A DNA stretch of 64,000 bases, taken from assembly GCA_020633055.1 (NCBI GenBank), contig JACKEJ010000007.1, positions 434,001 through 498,000 on the forward strand, given 5' to 3'. Numbering within the stretch: the first letter of the stretch is position 1; every line of letters begins with the position of its first letter. Positions 51,079 to 60,945 of this stretch are shown here, one piece after another. The notes under the pieces were generated by a model. It saw only the letters and a list, made by a program, of their open reading frames with translations. It did not search any database and had not been told where the DNA came from. The stretch comes from Sandaracinaceae bacterium (lineage in GTDB: Bacteria > Myxococcota_A > Polyangia > Polyangiales > Houyiibacteriaceae). Position numbers and translations under genes: made by a program.

Positions 51079-54048
51079 GTGTCGAGCGCGAGCACGCAGA
51101 CCGAGGCCTACCTGGAGCGAGTGCGCCGCCGTGCCCTCGTGTTCATAGGCCTCCGGTCGGCCTGCGTGGGGCTGGCCGCCGTGGCGCTGTGCCTCTCGTG
51201 CGCGGCGGTCGCGGTCGGCCCGCTTCCAGCGCGAACGCTGGCGATCGGGGTGCTCCTGCTGAGCGGGATCGCGGGGGTGACCAGCGCGCTTTTCCAGAGT
51301 CGGCGGGCGGGGGGGGTGCGAGGCGCGGCCATCACCGATTGGCTACGCCCTATCTCGCCGCAGCTGGCGTCCCGCGCACGGACGGTGCTCGAGCTGGCGG
51401 AGAGCGCGCGAGGCGCGAGCCCGGCGCTGGTGCGGGCGCACCGGGCGGCGGTCGAGCAGGAGCTCGGCCAGGTGCCGCTCGCCGTCGCTGCGCCCCTCGG
51501 TCGGGAGTTGACCCCCCGCTTGGTGCTCGCGCTGGCCGCGGTGGCGCTGTGCACCACGGTCGTTCTGGGGAGCACACGCGGTCGAGCGGGGGCGTACGGG
51601 CTGATCCACGCGTTCGAGCCGAACGAGCGCGGGCCTCGTCGCGCGGATCTCGTCGCCGAGACCGCAGCGACGCTGCGCTTCGCCGCCTACCGCGGGCGGC
51701 AACCACTCGAGATGCTGGGAGCGGACGCAATCGAGGCGCCCCACGGGACATCGATCGCCTACCGGGTGCGGTTCCACAGCGCCCCGTCGACCGCCACGCT
51801 GCAGCTCCCCGGCGGTGAGGTGCGCCTGCTCCCGCTCGGTTCGGGCCCGTCGGAGGGCGTGTGGTACGGCGCGGAGTTCGTCGCCACCACAGCGGGCGCC
51901 ATGCAGGTCGTCGTCATCCCAGACACGGGAGCCGAGCGCGCGGCAGACCGTCGCACACGTTCCCTGCGCGTCACGGCGGACCAGCCACCTGTGGCGACCC
52001 TGGCCGGTCCCGCCGATGCCGGGGACCTGCCGCTCGACCTCCCGACCCGCATCGGCTACGCGGGAACGGACGATGTCGGCGTCACCGAGGTGCTGTTGTT
52101 GATCGCCCGCCCCGACGGCACGGAGGAGCACCGCCGGCTCGCGAGCCACCCGAGCACGGATCTCCGTGTGCTGGTCCAAGGGAGCGTCGACTTGGTGCCC
52201 GCCGACGTCGGCGCGCAAGCGGGCGACCCAATCACCGTCACCCTCGAGGTACACGACGGCGACGTCCTCTCGGGTCCCCACGTCACGCGCTCCGAGCCGC
52301 TCACGCTCCGCGTCGCGTCGGCGGGTGCCCGACGACGGGAGCTCTTGGCCGGCCTCGAGGCCCTGCTCGGGACCGCCCTCGACACCCTGGCCGAGCGTCT
52401 GGAGAACCCCCTCGAGCGTCCCGACAGGAGCGACGCCACCGACCTCGCACGCCACGCCCACCTGACGGACCTCGAGCGCGGCCTGCTGCGCGCGCTGCGC
52501 ACCTACGCCACGGCGCAGAGCGGCACGGACGTGACCATTGGAGCCCAGGTGCAGCGGCTCGAACGTGGCATGCAGCGTGAGGCGCGTGCCTACACCGGGC
52601 GTTCGGCGCGCGAGCGAGCGGCGCGCGACGACGAACAGGCCGCCGTGCTGGAAGACATCGTCCTCGCACTGGACGCGTACGAGACACAGGCGCGCCTGAA
52701 CGACGCGGCAGAGCTGGCCCAGGAACTCCTCGCGCTCCGTCGCGAGCTGGCATCGCTGTTGGCGGAGCTGCGGCGCGCGGACACGGAGGAGGCGCGCCGT
52801 GCCGTGGCCGCGGCCATCGGACGCGCCAGAGACCGCCTCGCTCAGCTGGCCCAGCGCATCGCAGAGATCGACCCAGCCACCGTCCCGCCGGAGTTCGCAA
52901 ACCAGGGTGCCATGCAACGCGAGGCCAGCGACGCGCTCGGTGCGCTCGAGCAGGCCCTGAGGAGCGACGATCTGGACGCAGCCGACCGGCACATGCACGA
53001 CCTCGAACGCCAGATCGACCAGCTCATCGCTTCGCTCGGCAACGTCGAAGAGCAGTACGGCGAGGAGCACTTCGGAGCCCAGGATCGCGCACTCGCGGAA
53101 GCGCTGGACGCGCTCAACGGACTCGAGACCGAGCAGCGCGTCCTCTCGGAGCGCACGGATCGCACCCGGCGAGCCGCGGCCGCACGCGCCCTGCGCGCGG
53201 CGGGTGAAGACGGGTCGGCCGCCACGCGTCGCGTCCGCGCGGAGCTCGCCACGGCGAGGCGAACGCTGGCCGATGTGCCGGAGGGCGGCATCGGCGCGCG
53301 TGATCGGGACAGCCTCTCTCGCACCCGGCAGCGTCTCGTGGACGCCGAAGACGCGCTGCAGGCTGGTGACCTCGGCGAGGCACGCCGCATGGTCGCAGAG
53401 GCGCGCGCCGACGCTTTGGGCTTGTCACGGGACCTCGAGTTGTCGGCCCTGATGTTCGGCGGCGCCAACGGACGCACGTCGGACGCTGCCGAGCAGGTCG
53501 GCGCCGCCGCCCGCCGGATCGCTGCGCTCGAGGGCGAGCTGGACCGCAGCATCCCGAACCTACGCGAGCACCTCGAGGCCGCCGAGGCGGCACAGCTGCG
53601 GGAGGACTCTGCGCGTCAGGAACGAGCTCAGGACGCGACGACCGGCCTCGCCCAGCGGTTCCGTGAAGGGCCCGGTGGAGAGGCGCTGAGCGAGGAGGCT
53701 GCCTCCGCGCTGGAGCGTGTCGGGGCCCAGATGCGGGATGCCCAGCGCGCGCTCCGTCGACTCGACGCCGTGGGCGCCGGCGCCCAGCAGGCCGAAGCTG
53801 CCGAGGCGCTGCGCGAGCTGCGCGAAGAGCTGGAGGAACAGAGCCGCGGCGGCGGCGGTGGCGGCTCGGGCGGTGGGCGCGGTGGGGCCGGGACGGCGCC
53901 CCCCGGACAACGCGTCGCCATCCCCACCGCAGATGACCACGAAGGGCCCGGTCAGTTCCGGCGCCGGGTGCTGGACGCGATGGAGCGAGGCGCGCCGGAG
54001 GGATACGACGAGGCCACGCGCAGCTACTACGAGAGGCTGCTCCGGTGA
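51079..54048 (+). CDS. DUF4175-family membrane protein with large coiled-coil part
   Basis: 989 residues from a GTG at 51079 (VSSASTQTEAYLERVRRRALV); an upstream start at 50959 is unlikely because it overlaps the divergent gene's start. Two membrane segments at about 22-42 and 50-66, then a third near 150, flank a short cytoplasmic loop; residues about 190-430 are beta-rich (VRFHSAPSTATLQLPGGEVRLLP). The remaining 550 residues are helical with Ala/Arg/Glu heptads, a Gly-run linker (SRGGGGGGSGGGRGG) and the C-terminal signature FRRRVLDAMERGAPEGYDEATRSYYERLLR-like motif found in DUF4175 proteins. The stop overlaps the start of the gluzincin gene (GTGA). Role unknown; families of this kind sit next to MoxR and BatA genes. 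Confidence 0.85.
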   Translation: MSSASTQTEAYLERVRRRALVFIGLRSACVGLAAVALCLSCAAVAVGPLPARTLAIGVLLLSGIAGVTSALFQSRRAGGVRGAAITDWLRPISPQLASRARTVLELAESARGASPALVRAHRAAVEQELGQVPLAVAAPLGRELTPRLVLALAAVALCTTVVLGSTRGRAGAYGLIHAFEPNERGPRRADLVAETAATLRFAAYRGRQPLEMLGADAIEAPHGTSIAYRVRFHSAPSTATLQLPGGEVRLLPLGSGPSEGVWYGAEFVATTAGAMQVVVIPDTGAERAADRRTRSLRVTADQPPVATLAGPADAGDLPLDLPTRIGYAGTDDVGVTEVLLLIARPDGTEEHRRLASHPSTDLRVLVQGSVDLVPADVGAQAGDPITVTLEVHDGDVLSGPHVTRSEPLTLRVASAGARRRELLAGLEALLGTALDTLAERLENPLERPDRSDATDLARHAHLTDLERGLLRALRTYATAQSGTDVTIGAQVQRLERGMQREARAYTGRSARERAARDDEQAAVLEDIVLALDAYETQARLNDAAELAQELLALRRELASLLAELRRADTEEARRAVAAAIGRARDRLAQLAQRIAEIDPATVPPEFANQGAMQREASDALGALEQALRSDDLDAADRHMHDLERQIDQLIASLGNVEEQYGEEHFGAQDRALAEALDALNGLETEQRVLSERTDRTRRAAAARALRAAGEDGSAATRRVRAELATARRTLADVPEGGIGARDRDSLSRTRQRLVDAEDALQAGDLGEARRMVAEARADALGLSRDLELSALMFGGANGRTSDAAEQVGAAARRIAALEGELDRSIPNLREHLEAAEAAQLREDSARQERAQDATTGLAQRFREGPGGEALSEEAASALERVGAQMRDAQRALRRLDAVGAGAQQAEAAEALRELREELEEQSRGGGGGGSGGGRGGAGTAPPGQRVAIPTADDHEGPGQFRRRVLDAMERGAPEGYDEATRSYYERLLR

Positions 54049-55634
54049 AAGCACGACGAACACTTCGGGCAGCCATGGCCATCGCGCTAGTCTTCTCGGT
54101 GGTCGCTGTCGGCCACCTCGGCCACGCGCAGCGCGGCACTGCCGCCTCTCTGGACGGGCAGGTCCGCGCCGCGGAGCTTGCCGTGGCGGAGCTACGCCTG
54201 GAAGACGCTGCGCAGCTCTCACGGGTCGCTGCAGCCAACGCTCCAGACGAGCCTCGTGTGTTAGCACTGACGGGCGTAGTGGCCTTCCACCAGGGGCAGT
54301 ACGGAGAGGCCGTCGCGCTGCTCACGCGCGCAGGCAGCGCGGGGGGCGCCGCTGAGCTGTTGCCCATCGCGACCGCGACGCGCGACTTGGTCGCTCCAAT
54401 GCGCGAGAGTGCTTCGTCGGATGGCAGGTACCGCGTACGATACCAAGCCGGTCCCGACGCGCTCCTCGTGCCCTACGCACTCGACGCGCTCGCCGCAGCA
54501 GACCGCTTCATCAGTCGTGCGCTGGGATACCGGCACCCTGGCCCGATTCGCCTGGAGCTCTACCCAGACGCCGCAAGCCTCGCGCAGGTATCATCGTTGA
54601 CAGTAACCGACATCGCGCGCTCCGGCACCATCGCCCTCTGCAAGTGGGACCGGCTGATGGTGACCTCCCCTCGCGCGTTGGCTCACGGGTACGCCTGGAC
54701 CGACACGATCTCCCATGAATTGGTGCACTTGGTCCTGGCTCGCGCCACGCGTGACAAGGCGCCAGTCTGGGTCCACGAGGGCATCGCGAAGTACCTGGAG
54801 ACGGGGTACCGGCGCGGCCGCAGCGCCTTCACACTGGACCCGGTGAGCGCAGGAATTCTCCACGAGGCCGCCTCGGCGCGCGCCCTGCTCCCGTTCGAAC
54901 GCCTGCATCCGTCCATCGCACTGCTTCCGTCCCAACGGGACGCCGCGTTGGCGTTCGCGCAGGTCTCCACCTTCGTGGAGGGGTTCCACACGCGCTACGG
55001 TGACGCAGCGCTGTTGGCCTTGGTGGAGCGACTCGCACGCGGGGAGGACGCACAGGAGGCGTTCGCGGGCGTCGCGGGGATCACGTTCGCCGAGCTCGAA
55101 GACGCATGGCGCACGCAGGTGCGTGCCCGACCAACCCCCGGCGCGCCGCGGCTCCTGCCACGCAGGCTGGTGGCTGCCCAGCCGGGCCTGGGCGATGCCA
55201 GCGAAGGCGGCGAAGATGTCTCGGCGCTGAGCAACGAAGCCCGTCGTCGGCTGCGTCTCGGTGACCTGCTCTTCGGACGCGGACGATTCGGTGCCGCAGC
55301 CACGGAGTACGCCCATGCGTTGCGCATCGCGCCGGACGACCCTGTCGTGGCGGCACGCTTCGCCCGCTCGGCCCTCGCGAGCGGGCAAGCCGAGACCGCC
55401 GTCACCGCGCTCCGGCCGGTGGTCGTGACGCACCCGGAGTACGCGCCCTCGCACGCCCTGCTGGCGGAGGCCCTGTCGACCGCGGGGCAGAGCGAGGAGG
55501 CGCGCCAGATGGCCATGCAGGCCATCCGGCTCAACCCATTCGACCCGAGCCCGCACTGCGTGCTCGCGAGCGTTGGCAGCGAGTCCCAGCGGAGTGACGA
55601 GGCCACGCGCTGCGCCAGCCTCGCTCGCCACTGA
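54045..55634 (+). CDS. Secreted gluzincin-type peptidase (MA-like) with TPR region
   Basis: 529 residues. GTG start overlaps the DUF4175 stop. Signal peptide MKARRTLRAAMAIALVFSVVAVGHLGHA|QR. N-terminal helices resemble a TPR (LAVAELRLEDAAQLSRVAAANA). Zinc-metallopeptidase core: HELVH in TISHELVHLVLARATRD gives the HExxH motif, and the third ligand Glu is in WVHEGIAKYLETGYR, a gluzincin arrangement (M48/MA-like). A second helical-repeat region at about 385-529 shows TPR periodicity (LLFGRGRFGAAATEYAHALRIAPDDPV, LLAEALSTAGQSEEARQMAMQAIRLNP). Expected in the periplasm, so it may process or bind substrates together with the DUF4175 protein. Confidence 0.88.
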   Translation: MKARRTLRAAMAIALVFSVVAVGHLGHAQRGTAASLDGQVRAAELAVAELRLEDAAQLSRVAAANAPDEPRVLALTGVVAFHQGQYGEAVALLTRAGSAGGAAELLPIATATRDLVAPMRESASSDGRYRVRYQAGPDALLVPYALDALAAADRFISRALGYRHPGPIRLELYPDAASLAQVSSLTVTDIARSGTIALCKWDRLMVTSPRALAHGYAWTDTISHELVHLVLARATRDKAPVWVHEGIAKYLETGYRRGRSAFTLDPVSAGILHEAASARALLPFERLHPSIALLPSQRDAALAFAQVSTFVEGFHTRYGDAALLALVERLARGEDAQEAFAGVAGITFAELEDAWRTQVRARPTPGAPRLLPRRLVAAQPGLGDASEGGEDVSALSNEARRRLRLGDLLFGRGRFGAAATEYAHALRIAPDDPVVAARFARSALASGQAETAVTALRPVVVTHPEYAPSHALLAEALSTAGQSEEARQMAMQAIRLNPFDPSPHCVLASVGSESQRSDEATRCASLARH

Positions 55635-55757
55635 CCCTGGAGCTCCACCCTCGGCGACGCGCCGCCCGAGGAGGGCGAGGCGAAGGTCCTGCATGCGTCG
55701 TTCGATGCCCCCCCAGCCCCCTGGAGGCTCCTCGAGCTGGAGAACGCTCAACAATCG

Positions 55758-55780
55758 CGTGAAGTCGTGGCCGCTTCACG
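55758..55780 (+). other. Small inverted repeat in leader of MoxR gene
   Basis: CGTGAAG (55758-55764) and CTTCACG (55774-55780) are perfect complements separated by nine bases, within the 193-base gap before the MoxR gene. No T-run follows. It may be an operator-like site or a leader hairpin; nothing in the sequence decides between these. Confidence 0.3.
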
Positions 55781-55827
55781 GTATGACGAGCGCAGCGAGC
55801 GCGCGAGGCTCGCTGCCGATTCCCGCC

Positions 55828-56999
<1,172 letters not shown>

Positions 57000-57003
<4 letters not shown>

Positions 57004-57965
57004 GCCCAGCGGCGGCCGTGGTCGAGAGACGGCCTCTGTCGAAGGAGGTCGCGGCGCGTGCCGCCCTGCTCAGCCTACGCGCACGCGCAGCTGCAGATGC
57101 CCTGCTGGCTGGCCATCACCGCAGCGTGCGTCACGGCGCCAGCGCGGTCTTCGTGGAGCACCGTGAGTATCGCCCGGGAGACGACCCGCGCCGCCTGGAC
57201 TGGCGCGCTTTCGCACGCACGGACCGTCCCACGGTGCGCCACTTCGAGCACGAGGCTCAGCTGCGAGCCACGCTCGCCTTCGACCGTTCGAGCTCCATGT
57301 ACTTCGGCGATCCGCCCCCCGCCGAGACGCCGACCAAGGCCGAGCATGCCGCGACTCTCCTCGCGGCCCTCGCGTACCTCTTGCTGCGTCAGGGCGACGC
57401 GTTCGGTCTCACCTACGTCGACCGTGACGCGGAGCTGAGCCACCCCCCTCGCTCGAGGCCCGACCACTTCGACGACCTCCTCGGATCGCTCGCCACCAAC
57501 GAGCGTCCCCCCGAGCGCTCCGCGTCCCGAGCCACGAGCCTCGCCACGGCGCTGACCAGCATCGCCGAACGCAGCCACCGGCATGGGGTCGTCGTGCTCG
57601 CCAGCGACCTGCTCGACCCAGACGGTCTGGCGACCAGCGCGGTGCCTCCGCCGTGGTGCGCGCCGATCGCGCTGATGGCGCGACGGGGCCAGACCGTGCT
57701 CGTGCTGCACACGTTGACGCGCACGGAGCTGCTGCTCCCCGGGACCGAGCCAGCTCGCTTCGAGGGCCTCGAGGGTGAGCCACCCACCGACGCGGACCCC
57801 GCCGTCGTGGGTCCGCGCTATCGCGACCGCGTCTCACGTTTCTGCGCAGACGCGGAGCGGGGGATCACGGCCGCGGGCGGACGCTATGTGCTCACGCGCA
57901 CGGACGAGGCACCGGCCCTCGCGCTCGCCCGGTTGCTTTCGTCGGGTCCGCGCGGGAGAACCTGA
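57000..57965 (+). CDS. DUF58 / vWA-like protein of the MoxR operon
   Basis: 321 residues starting at the GTG at 57000, overlapping the MoxR stop. The DUF58 motif YRPGDDPRRLDWRAFARTD is conserved near residue 65 and is followed by a vWA-type metal site FDRSSSMYFGD (DxSxS). It has no signal peptide and no membrane segment. In MoxR clusters DUF58 proteins are the likely clients or adaptors of the ATPase. The stop lies one base before the start of the BatA-like gene. Length is normal for the short version of the family. Confidence 0.93.
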
Positions 57966-57966
57966 C

Positions 57967-59979
57967 GTGGGGTTCGAAGCACCCTTGGCATTGCTCGCCG
58001 TGGTGTTGGCGGGCGCACCCATCGCCATCCACCTGATGCGGCGACGCGATCTCCGTGTCGTCGTACTGCCGACGCTGTCCCTCCTCCGGGACGCCCAGGC
58101 CGAGAGCCGCCAGCGGCTGCGCGTGGCGGACCTCCTGCTGCTCCTGTTGCGCATCCTGGCCTTGGCGCTGCTCCTGGGCAGCGTCGCGCGACCGTACTCT
58201 CTGACCCACACGGTCGCGAATGGTGACGACGCCGTGGCCCTCGCCATCGTGCTCGACGACTCCGCCAGCATGGGTGTCCGAAGCGCAGACACGAACGCAT
58301 TCGACGCGGCACGGACCGCGGTCCACCTGGCGCTCGACGAGCTCCCGTCTGGGTCGGAGGCGATGGTGCTGCTGGCCGCGGCCCCCGTACGCGTGCTCGT
58401 CCCGCGCACCTCGGACACGGACGCCGTACGAGACGCTCTGAACCGGCTCGCCCCCTCGGGAGGACACGCGGACGTGATCACGGCCGTCCAGCGTGCGCGT
58501 CGGGAGCTCAGCAGCGCCAGCGCACACGACCTCCGAATCCTCGTGCTCTCGGACCTCCGCGCCGGGACCGTGCCGGAGGGTGGCATTCCACCCCCACGAG
58601 GCGCCTCGCTCACGGTGATGCCGATCGCCCCACGCATCGGGCCGAACTTGGCGCTCCGAGACGTCTTGGTCACCCCTTCCCACGAAACCGCAGACGAACT
58701 CCTGCTCCAAGCCACCGTGGCGCGCACGCCGACCGACGTCGACCCGGAGCCCGAGCGAGCCGAGAACCCCATCCCATGTCGCGTCGTCGTCACCGACGGC
58801 GCTGGCCGCGAGCTGGCGAGCGCCCCGACGACGCTCGAGGGGCCCGTCGCCACCGTTCGGCTGAGCCTTCCGCAGCAGTCGGCCGACGCCGCGACGCGCG
58901 ATCGTCGCGTGTTGGTCCGACTCGAAACGGACGGAGACATCTTTCCAGGGGACGACCAGCGCGTCGTGGCCCTCGACGGACGCGTGGCCGCGCACGTAGG
59001 GGTCGTGAATGGGTCCCCTCATCGCTCGCCACACATGGATGAAGTCACGTTCTTGCGCGCCGCCCTGGACGCCATCGCGACGTCCGACCTCACCTTGGAC
59101 ATCACGATGCTGGACGCAGCCTCCATCGAGACGAGCGCCCTCGACACACTGGACGTGTTGGTGCTCGCGAACGTCGCCACGCTCACGCCGCAGCAAGGAG
59201 CTCGCCTCGAGACGTTCGTCCGCGACGGGGGTTCGGTGCTCGTCACCGCAGGGGACCAGGTTCAGATCGCTTCGTATGCAGCGGCCCTCCCCAACTGTCT
59301 GCCGGGCCGCCTCGAGCCGAGCAGCCCAGCCCCGGTCGGCGCGGTCGTCGGCGAGGCACCGCTCGCGAGTGTTCCGTCATCGCGCGTGGAGCGACGGCTG
59401 CCGGTCGGGGCGCTCGAGCTCGGCGCCAGCTCACTGCTTCGCTTCTCTGACGGTAGCCCGCTGCTCGCCGGGCGAGCGCTCGGCCAGGGGCGCTGCGCCG
59501 TGTTGACGACGACGGTCGACCTAGCGTGGGGGGAGCTCCCCTTGACGCCCGAGTTCGTGGCGCTCATCGAGCAGACGCTGCGGTGGCTGCTCGGGGCGCG
59601 ACGCCCGACGACAGCTCCGCGCGCAGGCGAACCGGCGGAGCTCGCCATCCCTTCCGCGCCCGTGAGCGCGACCGTCACGACTCCCGAGGGAGAAGAGCTC
59701 CCCGCGCCCGCAGGAGGTGTCTTCACGTCCACTCGGGCACCAGGTCACTACACCGTGCGCCTCGACGGTGTCGTGTCCGAGCGCCTCTCGTTCACTGTCG
59801 GGATCGACCCTCTCGAGTCGGACCTGCGCAGCAGCCCCTATGAAGGGACTCCGGCTGAAGCGGAGAGGGGGGCGGGCGCTGCGCGGCGACGCTCGTGGGT
59901 GCCCACGCTCTTGCTCCTCGCTGCGCTCTCGCTGGCCGCCGAGGGTCTACTGCGGACGCGTCTCCCTCGCGCCGTTTGA
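57967..59979 (+). CDS. BatA/aerotolerance-type membrane protein with vWA domain
   Basis: 670 residues from GTG 57967. BatA N-terminal segment FEAPLALLAVVLAGAPIAIHLMRRR, then a conserved RLRVADLLLLLLRILALALLL, giving two N-terminal membrane segments. The vWA domain begins with IVLDDSASMGVRS (DxSxS metal site). A large extracytoplasmic region with strand-like stretches contains DTLDVLVLANVATLTPQQG, a glutamine-amidotransferase-like unit also found in other BatA-like proteins with long C-terminal domains. One last membrane segment (RRSWVPTLLLLAALSLAAEGLL) anchors the C-terminus. This double-ended topology is the usual long BatA form. Last gene of the operon. Confidence 0.9.
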   Translation: MGFEAPLALLAVVLAGAPIAIHLMRRRDLRVVVLPTLSLLRDAQAESRQRLRVADLLLLLLRILALALLLGSVARPYSLTHTVANGDDAVALAIVLDDSASMGVRSADTNAFDAARTAVHLALDELPSGSEAMVLLAAAPVRVLVPRTSDTDAVRDALNRLAPSGGHADVITAVQRARRELSSASAHDLRILVLSDLRAGTVPEGGIPPPRGASLTVMPIAPRIGPNLALRDVLVTPSHETADELLLQATVARTPTDVDPEPERAENPIPCRVVVTDGAGRELASAPTTLEGPVATVRLSLPQQSADAATRDRRVLVRLETDGDIFPGDDQRVVALDGRVAAHVGVVNGSPHRSPHMDEVTFLRAALDAIATSDLTLDITMLDAASIETSALDTLDVLVLANVATLTPQQGARLETFVRDGGSVLVTAGDQVQIASYAAALPNCLPGRLEPSSPAPVGAVVGEAPLASVPSSRVERRLPVGALELGASSLLRFSDGSPLLAGRALGQGRCAVLTTTVDLAWGELPLTPEFVALIEQTLRWLLGARRPTTAPRAGEPAELAIPSAPVSATVTTPEGEELPAPAGGVFTSTRAPGHYTVRLDGVVSERLSFTVGIDPLESDLRSSPYEGTPAEAERGAGAARRRSWVPTLLLLAALSLAAEGLLRTRLPRAV

Positions 59980-60121
59980 CCGCATCGAAGCACCGCACCA
60001 ACCGTCGGGTGCGCGCCGCGACCGAGATGCCCAGGGGGGATCGCGGTGGCAGCGCAGGGCGCCGCCATCGCGTCGTCCTCGCCTCCTCAGCCGTACGGAC
60101 CCGAGCCGCCGGTGTACGACG

Positions 60122-60838
60122 TCAGCGGGACGTTTGGCTTTCACCCTGCGGCGCGCCCCGCTTGGCCAGCTCGAGGAGGCGGGAGCGCTCCGTCAACACC
60201 CGCCGGCTGTAGCTCGTGGCCTGGCATGTGCCGCCGTTGTACATCCCCAGGCCAGCTTCGACGCTCCCACAACGACGGATGGAGTTGGCCAGCAGCTGGA
60301 TTCCCACACGCAGCACCTCCTCCTGGCATGCGTCAGCCGCCGAGCGGCAGCGCCGACGGTAGCGCTCGCTCTGAACGAACTCGACGTCGGCCCCCGCACC
60401 CCTCGGGTGGAGCTGCACGATGCCGCGCTCCCCCACGCTCCCCTCGGCGAACGGGTTCAGTCCGCTCTCCCGCAGTACCACGGCCGCCACCAAGAACGGG
60501 TCAACGTCTTCGACTCGCGAAATGCGGGCAATCAACCGTGCGTACAAGGCAATTCGAGCGCGGCACCCGGCCGGGGCCGATCGGCAGTGCGAGGCGTACG
60601 TGCGACGTCCGTCCGGGGCCTGCCAGATGGTGAGGCGCTCGTCGAACGCGCGCGCAACGGACAGCGCGGTCGCTTCCTCGGCGCTCTCCCCGCCTCCCAC
60701 CTGCGCCGCAACAACCCCAGAGAGGGCGAGATGCAACGTCAGGCAGCAGCCCGACAGCACGGTGGCGTGAGAGCCCGTCCGACGCACGGAACGCGAGAAC
60801 GACGTGTGCCCGTGCGGGCCTGTGGGGGGATGGGTCAT
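60122..60838 (-). CDS. Secreted SLT-type lytic transglycosylase-like protein
   Basis: 238 residues from ATG 60838, with GAGGAG four bases upstream. Signal region RRTGSHATVLSGCCLTLHLALSGVVAA|QV. The SLT fold motif is visible: VAAVVLRESGLNPFAEG carries the catalytic Glu, followed by VGERGIVQLHPRG where the family has GAxGlmQl-P, and MYNGGTCQATSYSRRVL near the end fits the AYNaG-Y--V motif. Four cysteines in the middle (HCRSAPAGCRARI, RRRCRSAADACQEEVL) could form two disulphides, unusual for the family. The lysis target would be peptidoglycan. It converges with the BatA-like gene. Confidence 0.82.
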   Translation of the reverse strand: MTHPPTGPHGHTSFSRSVRRTGSHATVLSGCCLTLHLALSGVVAAQVGGGESAEEATALSVARAFDERLTIWQAPDGRRTYASHCRSAPAGCRARIALYARLIARISRVEDVDPFLVAAVVLRESGLNPFAEGSVGERGIVQLHPRGAGADVEFVQSERYRRRCRSAADACQEEVLRVGIQLLANSIRRCGSVEAGLGMYNGGTCQATSYSRRVLTERSRLLELAKRGAPQGESQTSR

Positions 60839-60945
60839 GGCTCTCCTCGGGGGGTGGGGTACGGGCGTAGGGGTAGTTCACACCCCGCGCCACCCGACAC
60901 CCCCCGAGAAGAGCTTATTGCGTAATTTAGATCACACAAACAAGC

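Noticed and set aside
51343..53070. 575-codon antisense frame within the DUF4175 gene
   Set aside because: Gly/Arg/Gln-rich composition typical of antisense frames in GC-rich DNA; no motif.
59980..60121. GC-rich inverted repeat in the convergent gap after the BatA-like gene
   Set aside because: About 9 bp of stem with a wobble pair and no T-run; not strong enough to call a terminator.
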